From Cytophagales bacterium (lineage in GTDB: Bacteria; Bacteroidota; Bacteroidia; Cytophagales; Cyclobacteriaceae), in the NCBI GenBank assembly GCA_003504855.1, contig DNZD01000025.1, positions 1-15,493 on the forward strand: 15,493 bases of DNA. Reading direction: 5' to 3'. A program made the translations under genes and the position numbers. The notes under the pieces are model-generated. The model searched no databases. It was not told where the DNA came from and saw only the letters and a list, made by a program, of their open reading frames with translations. Positions within the stretch are counted from its first letter, which is position 1. Each line of letters opens with the position of its first letter. Positions 1 to 8,301 of the stretch are shown in pieces.

Positions 1-1
1 C

Positions 2-235
2 CCTAGCCAGCATCCGGATGACGAACCAGCACTGGAAACCCGGCTTAATTCGTTGGAAAAGTGCCTGGAAACGCTTGAAATGCACCAACAACAGTGTGTC
101 CGACTATTTTACCTGAGAGAAAAGAGCTATCAGGAGATCGCCACCGAAACCGGCTTTGAGTCCAGGGCCGTGAAGAGTTATATTCAAAATGGGAAGAGGA
201 ATCTGAAAATCTGCATGGATCAACATGGCCAATGA
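2..235 (+). CDS. RNA polymerase sigma factor (ECF type), C-terminal part only
   Basis: This is the 3' end of a gene that begins before the window; the reading frame is open from base 2 to the TGA at 233-235. The visible part is about 77 residues. It holds a sigma region 4 helix-turn-helix: a run like QQCVRLFYLREKSYQEIA followed by ESRAVKSYIQNGKRNLK, the usual pattern for recognition of the -35 promoter element by ECF sigma factors. Its last 11 bases overlap the ATG of the next gene, a membrane protein built like an anti-sigma factor, so the two are almost certainly translationally coupled. Family assignment is firm; the regulon cannot be seen. Confidence 0.85.
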   Translation, partial: PSQHPDDEPALETRLNSLEKCLETLEMHQQQCVRLFYLREKSYQEIATETGFESRAVKSYIQNGKRNLKICMDQHGQ

Positions 236-1481
236 TGCTGACGATATAATACGGTACCGCAAGGGTCTGATGTCAGATCGCGAGCGCCATGCTCTTGAAA
301 AGCGTGCCCTCCATGATCCGTTTCTTGCCGATGCTCTCGAGGGGGCCGAGGGGATCACGCCCGGAGATTTTCAATCGGATGTGGACCAGATCACAGGTCG
401 CATTACCCACCGGTCCTCCCGGACCTGGCCAGTGTCGGTGCGGGTAGCTGCTGGCATCATCGGGTTAGCCGTTGTAGGTGGGGCATTCTATCTGCTACAA
501 CCGGAACAACCGGCGCAGTTTGCCCAGGAAGTTGCTGCTGACTCAGTCTCCATGGCTGAAAAGACTAACACAGCTGAAGTGCGAAAGCCTGATTCTTTGA
601 TTGCCATGACCAAAGAATCAACGCCAGCTCCTGAATCTAAATCTTCCGGTGACCAGGGATTTGTGCGGCGCGAACAGGCATCGACAGGCGATGCCACAAA
701 AAGCGGAAGTCAACCAGCCGCGAAAGACCTGGCCGGTTCAAAGGACGAAGGAAAAGCCATAGAAGAAGAAACGACAGTAGCCTTGCAACTGGACCGGTCG
801 GCTGCGATTGAGAACAAGTCGGAAATGAAAAAATCAGAGGCCAAACCTGCTGTTCAATTAGCGCCAATGTTTCTTATCCAGGGTTTGGTGACTGCAGCCA
901 CCGATGGAAGTCCGTTGCCTGGTGTCCATGTCAAAGTAAAGGGGAGTTCCGAGGGAACCTATACCGACGCCAATGGACGATACAGGCTGAACACCCGTAT
1001 AGAAAAACCCGAATTGTCTTATTCATTTGTGGGATATCAGGTTGCCGAAGCCTCACCGATATCCAGTCAAACGGTGAATGTAACGCTGGCTGAAGATGTG
1101 GCACAACTGAGTGAAGTGGTGATCGCTGGAAAATCCATTCGTGAGGATAATGAGGAATTGAGACAGCCGGTTGTGAAAATGGCTGCACCGCAGGGAGGCA
1201 TGAAGGCATACAACAAGTACCTCGAAGCCGGCCTTCGCTATCCCAAAGAAGCCCTCGATAAGAAAATAAAAGGCAAAGTCACTGTACAGTTTACGGTTAC
1301 AACCCAAGGCGAGCTGACTGATTTCAACGTCGTGAAAGGCCTCGGGTATGGTTGCGATGAGGAAGTTATTCGCCTGGTTAAAGAAGGGCCAGCGTGGACC
1401 CCAACAACCGAGGATGACGTTGCCGTTGAGAGCGAAGTAAAAGTTCGGATGAAATTCGACCCCGAAAAGGCCAGGAACTAA
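225..1481 (+). CDS. Putative anti-sigma-like membrane protein with CarboxypepD_reg-like and TonB C-terminal domains
   Basis: A 418-residue protein starting inside the sigma factor gene (11-bp overlap). Residues 1-66 are charged and probably cytoplasmic, where they could hold the sigma factor. One membrane segment lies at about 70-92 (AGIIGLAVVGGAFYLL). A long low-complexity linker rich in Ser, Ala, Lys and Glu (about 95-212) would cross the periplasm. It is followed by a CarboxypepD_reg-like beta-sandwich at about 216-301 (GSPLPGVHVKVKG, TDANGRYRL) and a TonB C-terminal domain at about 325-412 (RYPKEALDKKIKGKVTVQF, WTP). TonB C-terminal domains contact outer-membrane receptors, so a role in surface signalling is plausible but inferred. 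Automated pipelines may call it simply 'energy transducer TonB'. No classical anti-sigma zinc motif was seen. The gene ends tail to tail with the response regulator, stops overlapping by 4 bp. Confidence 0.75.
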   Translation: MANDADDIIRYRKGLMSDRERHALEKRALHDPFLADALEGAEGITPGDFQSDVDQITGRITHRSSRTWPVSVRVAAGIIGLAVVGGAFYLLQPEQPAQFAQEVAADSVSMAEKTNTAEVRKPDSLIAMTKESTPAPESKSSGDQGFVRREQASTGDATKSGSQPAAKDLAGSKDEGKAIEEETTVALQLDRSAAIENKSEMKKSEAKPAVQLAPMFLIQGLVTAATDGSPLPGVHVKVKGSSEGTYTDANGRYRLNTRIEKPELSYSFVGYQVAEASPISSQTVNVTLAEDVAQLSEVVIAGKSIREDNEELRQPVVKMAAPQGGMKAYNKYLEAGLRYPKEALDKKIKGKVTVQFTVTTQGELTDFNVVKGLGYGCDEEVIRLVKEGPAWTPTTEDDVAVESEVKVRMKFDPEKARN

Positions 1482-2218
1482 ACCACCTTTTTGCGGATCA
1501 GCCGTGCATACGTTCTGCTTACCGGGAAACTCTTCCCACTTTGCATCTTGACCACCATGCCCCCATTAAAATGTCGCTCAATTTCCTTGAGGTAATTGAT
1601 GTTAATAATGGTTGACCGGTGGACGCGAATGAACGTGTCCGGATCCATAATCTCTTCAAGCTTTCCGATTCCCGAAGAGCTGACAAACTGATCGGTGCGG
1701 GTAGTAATAACCGTATAGTCCCCTGATGCCTCGAGGTAAATAATTTCTTCGACAGGCAGGTTGAACAGTTTTTCCGACTTCTGCACGAAAATATGCGTCT
1801 CAAAGCCCTTTCCGCCTGATTTTACACTTTTCAACAGGTCTTCCAGGTTGCCTTGCTCGGTGGTTTTGCGTTTCAGCGCACGGTTAACTGCCTGGCGGAA
1901 TCGCTCTTCATCCAATGGCTTCAATAAATAGTCGACTGCATTCTTTTCGAACGCCTTGATGGCATATTGGTCATATGCTGTGGTGAATATGACGTAAGGG
2001 TCGCAATCAATTTCGTCCAACACATCAAAGCCGTTCATTCCGGGCATCTGAACATCCAGAAAAATGATATCGGGCCTGAGTTTGTTAATCTTTTCAACGG
2101 CTTCATTACCCTTAGCGCATTCGCCAATGATTTCTATGTCCGGAAAACTATCCAGAAACTCGCGCAACAGTTCGCGGGCCAACTTCTCATCATCAATAAT
2201 CAGGCAAGTGGTCTTCAT
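1478..2218 (-). CDS. LytTR-family response regulator
   Basis: A 246-residue two-component response regulator. Residues 1-120 form a receiver domain with the acidic pair D9/D10, phosphoacceptor D55 in the run FLDVQMPGMNGF, T79/T80 and K100 (LLKPLDE). Residues about 140-246 form a LytTR DNA-binding domain (YLEASGDYTVI, FIRVHRSTIININYL). Proteins of this type are phosphorylated by LytS/YehU-like kinases and bind direct repeats at promoters. The ATG overlaps the stop of the upstream kinase gene in an ATGA arrangement, so the kinase is the obvious partner. Target genes cannot be told from the window. Confidence 0.93.
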   Translation of the reverse strand: MKTTCLIIDDEKLARELLREFLDSFPDIEIIGECAKGNEAVEKINKLRPDIIFLDVQMPGMNGFDVLDEIDCDPYVIFTTAYDQYAIKAFEKNAVDYLLKPLDEERFRQAVNRALKRKTTEQGNLEDLLKSVKSGGKGFETHIFVQKSEKLFNLPVEEIIYLEASGDYTVITTRTDQFVSSSGIGKLEEIMDPDTFIRVHRSTIININYLKEIERHFNGGMVVKMQSGKSFPVSRTYARLIRKKVV

Positions 2219-3339
2219 ATGAGTTGCTTTAGGGTTTGTTGTATCGTTGGGTGAATTTTTCTTTCTGTCGACTCGAGTACCGGGATGGAGAAACTTACCG
2301 TATAGCCATGGTCCGTGGCCTGAACTTGCAGGCCGGCCGAAGGGCCATAGTAACTTTTTAGACGCAGGTCTGTGTTAGTCATGCCAACCCCGCTGCTGCT
2401 ACCATCCATCACCTTCTTGGCATTGACGCCAAGGCCGTCGTCAGAAACCTCAAAGTAAACTGCACCCGTGAGGTGTTTGATCAGCAGGTTAATGGTTCCA
2501 CCTTCCTCTTTAGGGGCAATGCCATACTTAACCGCATTTTCTACCAGGGGCTGCAGAATCATGGGTGGGATACTCAGGCCCAGGCATGTTTCATCAATAT
2601 ATTTTCTGAATTGCAGTCGGTCGCCAAAGCGCACCTGCTGGATGAGGATGTAGTTGTCTATAAAGTCTACTTCCTTTCCCAGTTTTACCATTTTACCGGT
2701 ATGCGAATCAAGTGCGTATCGGAAAATATCTGACAACTGGGTGATTACCCGACGCGCCTGATCCTTGCTGGAGTGCATCAACGTGGATATCGAGTTAAGT
2801 GTATTGAAGAGAAAATGAGGGTTGATCTGGGATTTCAGCAGTGAGATTTGCATCTCTTTGTTCTTAAGGGCTAATTCACTTTTTTCTTTTTCTTCTTTCT
2901 CCAGGCCTTCAAAATACCGGATCACATAATAAACGCCGACAGTGATAATATATTGATCATAAAAACGCAGCGCATCCCAGTTGAGCAGTTCAATCATGTA
3001 TTGCTTCCAGTCATCCAGGTAGACCAGGCCATCCATGTAGTCGGTAAAGTAATAAGACAGTGTGCCCATGGTGAGGAAGAAAACCACGATACCAAACGTA
3101 TGTCCTACAATCTGAAGGGTTGTTTTAAACCGGAAAAGGAAATGGGCCCACAAGAAGATGAGTACAATGAGTACGCAAAGTACTTCCCATAAATACAGGC
3201 CATTCCAGAGCACGTACGTAAATGGACGCTTGAGCTTAAACTCAAAAAATGTTGAAATGGCAAAGTTCACGGCATACCAGAGGCAAATCATCAGATAGGC
3301 CCTTTTCCAGATTCTAGGTATGTTGTTAATCCAGTTCAC
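2215..3339 (-). CDS. Sensor histidine kinase of the LytS/YehU (His_kinase) family
   Basis: A 374-residue inner-membrane kinase. The N-terminal part has four likely membrane segments at about 14-34, 48-68, 75-98 and 128-142, with almost no extracytoplasmic domain. A short coiled stretch rich in Glu and Lys follows (143-165). The phosphoacceptor is H175 in KSQINPHFLFNTLNSIS, typical of the His_kinase family rather than HisKA. The ATPase part has the N box (LQPLVENAVKYG, N268), a DDGLGV box near 300 and GVGMTN near 317. It precedes and overlaps the LytTR regulator gene by 4 bp, forming a kinase-regulator operon. The signal sensed is unknown. Confidence 0.93.
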   Translation of the reverse strand: MNWINNIPRIWKRAYLMICLWYAVNFAISTFFEFKLKRPFTYVLWNGLYLWEVLCVLIVLIFLWAHFLFRFKTTLQIVGHTFGIVVFFLTMGTLSYYFTDYMDGLVYLDDWKQYMIELLNWDALRFYDQYIITVGVYYVIRYFEGLEKEEKEKSELALKNKEMQISLLKSQINPHFLFNTLNSISTLMHSSKDQARRVITQLSDIFRYALDSHTGKMVKLGKEVDFIDNYILIQQVRFGDRLQFRKYIDETCLGLSIPPMILQPLVENAVKYGIAPKEEGGTINLLIKHLTGAVYFEVSDDGLGVNAKKVMDGSSSGVGMTNTDLRLKSYYGPSAGLQVQATDHGYTVSFSIPVLESTERKIHPTIQQTLKQLI

Positions 3340-3518
3340 AGTGCTTCATGGGCCAATACGCCGATGGTAAACTTCTCCATAAATTTAGCAAACGAACAAT
3401 CCCGGAGTCGAATGCACGAAATTGACCGTCCGGATGCTGATTTCGTCGATAAACCGCTTTACCGATGATTCGTGTAAATGGCTAACTTTAATACTCCTTA
3501 TCCACCTGAAAAAACGCC
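3340..3518. promoter_or_regulatory. Divergent intergenic region between the kinase and the secreted protein
   Basis: This 179-bp gap lies between two genes transcribed away from each other, so it should hold both promoters. TAAATTTA at 3380-3387 and TAACTTTA at 3483-3490 resemble the Bacteroidota -7 box (TAnnTTTG), but neither has a TTG at the expected distance upstream. No convincing hairpin or repeat was found. Confidence 0.35.
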
Positions 3519-4730
3519 ATGCGCGCGATCTTGATTCTGTTGGCCGGGCTGATCCTTTCCACTGCCGGCTTCAGTCAAAACTTAACCATCTCAGCGCGGG
3601 CGCTGGATCGCGAAACACGCGAACCACTCCCCTTTGCTTCTGTAGGGATCAAGGGAAAAGCCATTGGTACCATTACCAACCTGGAGGGGGCATTTGATTT
3701 TCACATCCCAGCCGAGTATCGCAAGGATGTCTTTGTCATCTCCATGCTCGGCTATAAGAATTTTGAAATTGCCGTTTCAGATATCCTTCAAACTCCCCAA
3801 ACAGAAATCCTGATGGACAAATCCACCACGGTACTCAATACCGTTGTGGTGTCTGATTCCATGCAGGGTGGCGATATTCTTCGTGCCGCCCTCGGACGCA
3901 TCGATCTCAATTACCCGCAGGATCCGTTTCTGTTAGAAGGCTTCTACCGAGATGTTAAACAGATAGCCGGCACTTACGTTTCGCTCCTGGAGGCTGCGGT
4001 GCGGATTTACGATGACAACTACAAGGAGCCCCGCAACAAATCCAAACTGCGTGAACGTGTTGCCCTGCAGGAGGTACGCAGAAGCATCGGCTACTCCAGC
4101 AAATTCACAACGTACTTTGACCAGGACAACCTGCTGGAAGTGCTCCTCCTCAACAACGATGTTCGCTATCGGCTGTTTCCAACCCAGGAAATCTTCTTCA
4201 GCAACCTGCGCCGAGACGCCGACTCCTGGTACAATGGCCGTGAGATTTTTGTTGTGTCCCACACCCGGGAATTTTACCTGAAAGTTTTTATTGACAAGAG
4301 CACGTTTGGAATTGTTCACGTTGAGTATGAAAACAATTCTCCGGAAGACCTGGGTCGGGTGCGGGGACTCACCCATAAATTTGAAAGCATGAAGCGTGTG
4401 GTAGACTTCCGGTTTGTAGAAGGTCGCTATTTTCTCAACTACATCACCGTTGATTACAAAGTCAACTGGTACGACGCCCAGACAGAAAAACTAAAATTCG
4501 AAACCGTACTCCAACAGCAATTGCTCATTAACAAGATTGATCCCCAGCCTGAAGAGCGCATTGCCGTAACCCAAAAAATGAGGAGCTACGGATTGCAATA
4601 CCAGGATTTGCCATACAACAAGAAATTCTGGGATTCCTATAACGTCATTAAAGACAGCCCGCTGGACGAAAAGATCATTATGGATCTTGAACTGGAAGGA
4701 CCGTTGGAAAAACAGTTTGAGAAAAACTGA
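3519..4730 (+). CDS. Secreted CarboxypepD_reg-like domain protein
   Basis: A 403-residue exported protein. Residues 1-20 are a clear signal peptide (MRAILILLAGLILSTAGFSQ), which supports the chosen ATG. Residues about 22-100 form a CarboxypepD_reg-like beta-sandwich (RETREPLPFASVGIKG, TITNLEGAFDFHIP, VISMLGYKNFEI). The remaining 300 residues are aromatic-rich with many alternating polar/hydrophobic stretches and resemble the uncharacterised C-terminal region found behind this domain in many Bacteroidota envelope proteins. There is no TonB-dependent receptor plug or barrel signature, so it is not a SusC-type transporter. It probably sits in the periplasm or at the outer membrane. The gene ends 11 bp from the convergent sugar kinase gene. 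Its exact role is unknown. Confidence 0.8.
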   Translation: MRAILILLAGLILSTAGFSQNLTISARALDRETREPLPFASVGIKGKAIGTITNLEGAFDFHIPAEYRKDVFVISMLGYKNFEIAVSDILQTPQTEILMDKSTTVLNTVVVSDSMQGGDILRAALGRIDLNYPQDPFLLEGFYRDVKQIAGTYVSLLEAAVRIYDDNYKEPRNKSKLRERVALQEVRRSIGYSSKFTTYFDQDNLLEVLLLNNDVRYRLFPTQEIFFSNLRRDADSWYNGREIFVVSHTREFYLKVFIDKSTFGIVHVEYENNSPEDLGRVRGLTHKFESMKRVVDFRFVEGRYFLNYITVDYKVNWYDAQTEKLKFETVLQQQLLINKIDPQPEERIAVTQKMRSYGLQYQDLPYNKKFWDSYNVIKDSPLDEKIIMDLELEGPLEKQFEKN

Positions 4731-4741
4731 GGGTAGTAGGA

Positions 4742-5728
4742 CTAGTTGGGAATTAACTCATCTGCCTCCCGGAACAACTCTTCTTTGTTTACAGGCACTA
4801 CACCAACATGCTGACAAACCAATCCGCCGCCCAGGTTGGATAAGGCCACAATCCTTTCGGCCGGCAATTGAAGGGCAATGCACAATGCGGCGATGCTGAT
4901 CACGGTGTCTCCGGCCCCTGAAACATCTGCGATCTCCCGCTGATGGGCAGGAATGCTGATCTGCTTACCTTCATAATCAATAAACACACCATGTTCCGAC
5001 AGTGTTAACATGATGCCTTTAGCACCCAGCCTGGCCTTTACAGTATCAACGGCGCGGATTACTGAGCTCTTGTCCCTGGGGTCAATGTCTACTTTCAACC
5101 CCTCCCGAAGTTCTTTCAAGTTGGGTTTAAACAGGGTTACGCCCTGATAATTCAGGAAGTTTCGTTTTTTGGGATCCACGACTACCGGAATATTTGCTGC
5201 GCGGGCTTTGTTCACAACAGCCTCGATGATCCGCTGGGTGATGGTCCCTTTATCATAATCCTCAAAAATAATCACATTACAGTCTGGCATCAGCTTATCG
5301 ATGCGGTCCAGCAGCATGGACTCTTCTTCTTCGGTGGCAGGTGCTTCCGACTCTTCGTCAATGCGTACTACTTGCTGATGGGCAGCAATCACACGGGCCT
5401 TCAGGGTGGTCGGACGTCGGTTTGTTGTCACAATACCTTCCTTGCTCATTCCCTTTTCATCCAGCAGGTGGAGTAACCGCTTGCCGTGTTCATCCTGGCC
5501 TGCCAGAGCACATAACACCGGCCGTGCACCCAATGCCTGAACGTTCAGTCCCACATTGGCCGCACCGCCGAGACGGTAGTCACGCCTACGAACATTAATG
5601 ATAGGCACAGGAGCCTCAGGCGAAATTCTGTCTACGGCGCCCCATATATAAGCATCGATCATCACGTCCCCGATGATCAGCACGTTGATGCCTTCAAACC
5701 TTTTCGCTATGTCAGACCAGACAGACAA
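4742..5728 (-). CDS. rfaE1: PfkB-family sugar kinase, D-glycero-beta-D-manno-heptose-7-phosphate kinase-like
   Basis: A 328-residue ribokinase-fold enzyme. The start IGDVMIDAYIWGAVDRISPE, the glycine-rich GGAANVG at 54-60, and the C-terminal anion hole DVSGAGDT with probable base D274 match the kinase domain of RfaE/HldE. That domain makes heptose 1,7-bisphosphate for ADP-heptose used in lipopolysaccharide. The enterobacterial enzyme carries a second cytidylyl/adenylyl-transferase domain (total about 475 residues); here it is absent, as is common in organisms that encode the two activities separately. The gene follows the aminotransferase gene after 11 bp and is likely co-transcribed with it. 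Substrate is assigned by family resemblance only. Confidence 0.85.
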   Translation of the reverse strand: MSVWSDIAKRFEGINVLIIGDVMIDAYIWGAVDRISPEAPVPIINVRRRDYRLGGAANVGLNVQALGARPVLCALAGQDEHGKRLLHLLDEKGMSKEGIVTTNRRPTTLKARVIAAHQQVVRIDEESEAPATEEEESMLLDRIDKLMPDCNVIIFEDYDKGTITQRIIEAVVNKARAANIPVVVDPKKRNFLNYQGVTLFKPNLKELREGLKVDIDPRDKSSVIRAVDTVKARLGAKGIMLTLSEHGVFIDYEGKQISIPAHQREIADVSGAGDTVISIAALCIALQLPAERIVALSNLGGGLVCQHVGVVPVNKEELFREADELIPN

Positions 5729-5739
5729 GGTATTTATTG

Positions 5740-6936
5740 CTATTTCAAGGTAGACAATGTTTCGCGCATACGCTTCATGGCTTCGCGCAAGTCTTTCTCA
5801 GATGCGGCATAGGACAACCGGATACACCGGGCGTCTCCAAAAGCACCACCGGGTACAAGCGATACGTGCGCTTTCTCCAAGAGATAGAGGCACAAGTCAT
5901 CGCCGTCTTTGATGGTATGCTGACCATCGGACTTTCCAAAATACCAGCTTACATCCGGGAAGAAATAAAACGCCCCTTGTGGATAATTAGCCTTAACACC
6001 CGGAATCTCTTTCAACAAAGCGTATACAATTTCACGGCGCTGGCGATACTCTTCCACCATTTTCTTCGTCGGGGCAATGTCACCGGTGATGGCTGCAAAG
6101 GCCGCGCGTTGTGAAATAGATGAATTTGCCGAAGTTAATTGTCCCTGCATTTTACTGGCCCCGTCGGCTATCCACTTTGGAGCCGCGATGTAACCTACCC
6201 TCCAGCCCGTCATGGCAAAGCCCTTGGCAAATCCATTAACGGTAATGGTGCGGTCAAACATGCCAGGCAGGGATGCTATACTCAATTGATCTCCGCTAAA
6301 GTTGATGTGCTCATAGATTTCATCAGCGATGATCAGCAGGTCGTTGTGCTTCAATACAACCTGTGCAATAGCCTCTAATTCAGCCCGCGTGAATACTGAG
6401 CCCGTAGGATTGCAGGGTGATGAGAAGATAATCGCTTTGGTTTTAGGTGTGATGGCACGCTCCAATTGAGCCGCTGTTACCTTGAAGTCGTTCTCCAGGC
6501 TGCCACTCACAAGGACAGGCACTCCTTCGGTAAGGCGAACAATGGCATCATAGCTAACCCAATACGGAGAAAATACAATGACTTCATCTCCAGGATTGAT
6601 CAAGGAAAACATGACGTTGGCGATCGACTGCTTTGCGCCATTGGAGACTACAATATGCTCGGCCTTATAAGGCACCTTATTTTCTTTGTTGTACTTGGCA
6701 GCGATGGCCTCCCGCAGGTCCTGATAGCCGGAAACCGGAGGGTATGTAAAAAACTTTCCATCGTCGATGGCCTTCTTGGCGGCCTCACATATGTGTTGAG
6801 GGGTTTTAAAATCAGGTTCGCCCAGGCTCAGGTTAATGACATCAATGCCCTTGTTTTTGTATTCCCGGGCTTTGGCAGCCATGGCCAGTGTTGCTGATTC
6901 TTCGATGGATTCAATGCGTGTGGAAAGTCTGCTCAT
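5740..6936 (-). CDS. Pyridoxal-phosphate-dependent class I aminotransferase (aspartate aminotransferase-like)
   Basis: A 398-residue fold-type I aminotransferase. Visible landmarks are LSLGEPDFKTP near 37-46, the cofactor-binding run SSPCNPTGS at 172-180 (N176), DEIYEH at 205-210 (D205 and Y208), the Schiff-base lysine K238 in NGFAKGFAMTGWRVGY, and the C-terminal substrate arginine in RCIRLSYA. These match the AspC-like subgroup Ib, which transfers an amino group between aspartate (or related amino acids) and 2-oxoglutarate in the cytoplasm. The ATG lies at the conventional position for this subgroup (MSRLSTRIESIEESATLAM). It is 98 bp downstream of recR and 11 bp upstream of the sugar kinase gene. 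The preferred amino acid cannot be settled from sequence alone. Confidence 0.93.
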   Translation of the reverse strand: MSRLSTRIESIEESATLAMAAKAREYKNKGIDVINLSLGEPDFKTPQHICEAAKKAIDDGKFFTYPPVSGYQDLREAIAAKYNKENKVPYKAEHIVVSNGAKQSIANVMFSLINPGDEVIVFSPYWVSYDAIVRLTEGVPVLVSGSLENDFKVTAAQLERAITPKTKAIIFSSPCNPTGSVFTRAELEAIAQVVLKHNDLLIIADEIYEHINFSGDQLSIASLPGMFDRTITVNGFAKGFAMTGWRVGYIAAPKWIADGASKMQGQLTSANSSISQRAAFAAITGDIAPTKKMVEEYRQRREIVYALLKEIPGVKANYPQGAFYFFPDVSWYFGKSDGQHTIKDGDDLCLYLLEKAHVSLVPGGAFGDARCIRLSYAASEKDLREAMKRMRETLSTLK

Positions 6937-7034
6937 AAAACAATAAGGTCAAGTAAGGCAAAGAACGGAATTTATACCCAGAGTTGGAACCAAACCACGG
7001 GCGTGTCCCACGAATAGACCTAAATCGTTTGCAC

Positions 7035-7643
7035 CTAGTTGAAAAGTATACGTGCGGTAATGCTCCGGCCGAGTGTAATCTCATCGGCATACTCCAGATC
7101 ACCACCCATGGGAATGCCCCGGGCAATGGAAGTAATTTTTACAGGGAGGTCCTTCAGTTTACGATGAAGATAAAATGCGGTGGTGTCTCCTTCCATGGTT
7201 GGGCTTAGGGCGAGGATGATCTCGCGGATTTCACTGCCCGGTGCTGCAACCCGTGACATCAATGAATCAATTTTTAGCTCACCCGGGCCAATACCCTGGA
7301 TAGGCGAAATAATCCCGCCCAGCACATGATATACACCCCGGTATTGAGCCGTGTTTTCAATTGCCATGACATCTTTGCTGTCTTCAACCACGCAAAGCAG
7401 GGAACGATCACGCTTTGGGCTGCGACAGATCACACAGAATTCCTCATCAGAGATGGTATGGCACGTAGCACAAAAGCGGATGTTGGCCCTCAGTCGATTC
7501 AAGGCTTCGGTAAGGGCAGCTGTCTTGTGTTCATTTTCTTTCACGAGATGCAACACCAGGCGCAAGGCGGTCTTCTTCCCGATACCCGGCAGCTTGGCTA
7601 CCTCGTTGACCGCGTCCTCAATAAGTTTAGATGGGTATTCCAA
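7035..7643 (-). CDS. recR: Recombination protein RecR
   Basis: A 202-residue RecR of normal length. It has an N-terminal helix-hairpin-helix (VAKLPGIGKKTALRLVLHLV), a four-cysteine zinc finger (C58, C61, C70, C73) and a Toprim domain beginning near 81 (LLCVVEDSKDVMAIE), followed by YHVLGGIISPIQGIGP and the C-terminal EITLGRSI. RecR works with RecO, and with RecF at gaps, to load RecA on single-stranded DNA during repair. It is the last gene of a minus-strand operon, starting 3 bp after the small lipoprotein gene. Confidence 0.97.
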   Translation of the reverse strand: MEYPSKLIEDAVNEVAKLPGIGKKTALRLVLHLVKENEHKTAALTEALNRLRANIRFCATCHTISDEEFCVICRSPKRDRSLLCVVEDSKDVMAIENTAQYRGVYHVLGGIISPIQGIGPGELKIDSLMSRVAAPGSEIREIILALSPTMEGDTTAFYLHRKLKDLPVKITSIARGIPMGGDLEYADEITLGRSITARILFN

Positions 7644-7646
7644 CGG

Positions 7647-7967
7647 TCAGTGGTTTTTCCAGATCAGCGTGCGCTCTGCCGGCAATATGCAATTCGCATT
7701 GCCGATAATGCCTCCCGTTGAGCAAATAACCTTGCCACGGCAATCGTATAATATTGTGGGGTAATCAGCACAGTTCACACAGCCATTGACGATATAAATC
7801 ATCTCATTATTCATTTGGGCCGAATATACTTCTCCCTTGTATCCCTGAGCGGTGATGTCCGCTTTCAGGTTGGTCAGCCACGATAAATCTCCGCAATTTC
7901 CGGATGCATGATCATCGACGCAGCCAAGTAATAGGCCAAGCAGTGCTGCAAAAATCCAGTTCTTCAT
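7647..7967 (-). CDS. Small cysteine-rich lipoprotein (DUF6970-like)
   Basis: A 106-residue protein with a short lipoprotein signal peptide; the lipobox is LLGC with lipidated C16, so it should be anchored in a membrane. The mature part is about 90 residues with five further cysteines and the pattern MIYIVNGCVNCADYPTILYD then GKVICSTGG. This resembles, from memory, the DUF6970 group of small Bacteroidota lipoproteins; no function is known. The ATG overlaps the clpS stop by 4 bp and the stop lies 3 bp before recR, so it is embedded in a cytoplasmic protein-quality/DNA-repair operon. Confidence 0.75.
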   Translation of the reverse strand: MKNWIFAALLGLLLGCVDDHASGNCGDLSWLTNLKADITAQGYKGEVYSAQMNNEMIYIVNGCVNCADYPTILYDCRGKVICSTGGIIGNANCILPAERTLIWKNH

Positions 7968-8278
7968 AATATTCTGGCATCAATGCCAGCCTCGCAGATC
8001 GCTTCCTTCATCGGCTTCAGCTCATCAAAGGAGCCGTTTTTCACGGCACATTTGCCCTTGAAATGAATCAACAGTGTGCATTGCTCGGCCTGCTCAGGCG
8101 TATGCTTACAAACGCGGATCAACGTTTCAATGACGTGGTCAAATGTGTTGAAGTCATCATTGAATACAACCAGGTCATTCAGGTTATCCTCTTCCTCAAG
8201 TACCTCAACGGCCTTTTCTTCATGATGGACTGGCTTCTCTTTCATCCGTTGAACGATGGTCTTATATGAACCTGGCAT
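7964..8278 (-). CDS. clpS: ATP-dependent Clp protease adaptor ClpS
   Basis: A 104-residue ClpS. The conserved core begins VVFNDDFNTFDHVIETL, where N40, D41 and D42 line the N-degron pocket, and continues with EQAEQCTLLIHFKGKCAV (H72 at the position of the pocket histidine). It ends EAGIDARIL. ClpS binds proteins with bulky hydrophobic N-terminal residues and hands them to the Clp ATPase. The N-terminal 30 residues are a charged flexible tail, normal for the family. It starts 23 bp after the alkyltransferase-like gene and overlaps the lipoprotein gene by 4 bp. Confidence 0.95.
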   Translation of the reverse strand: MPGSYKTIVQRMKEKPVHHEEKAVEVLEEEDNLNDLVVFNDDFNTFDHVIETLIRVCKHTPEQAEQCTLLIHFKGKCAVKNGSFDELKPMKEAICEAGIDARIL

Positions 8279-8301
8279 AAAAGTAGAAAAATTTTAGTCC
8301 C

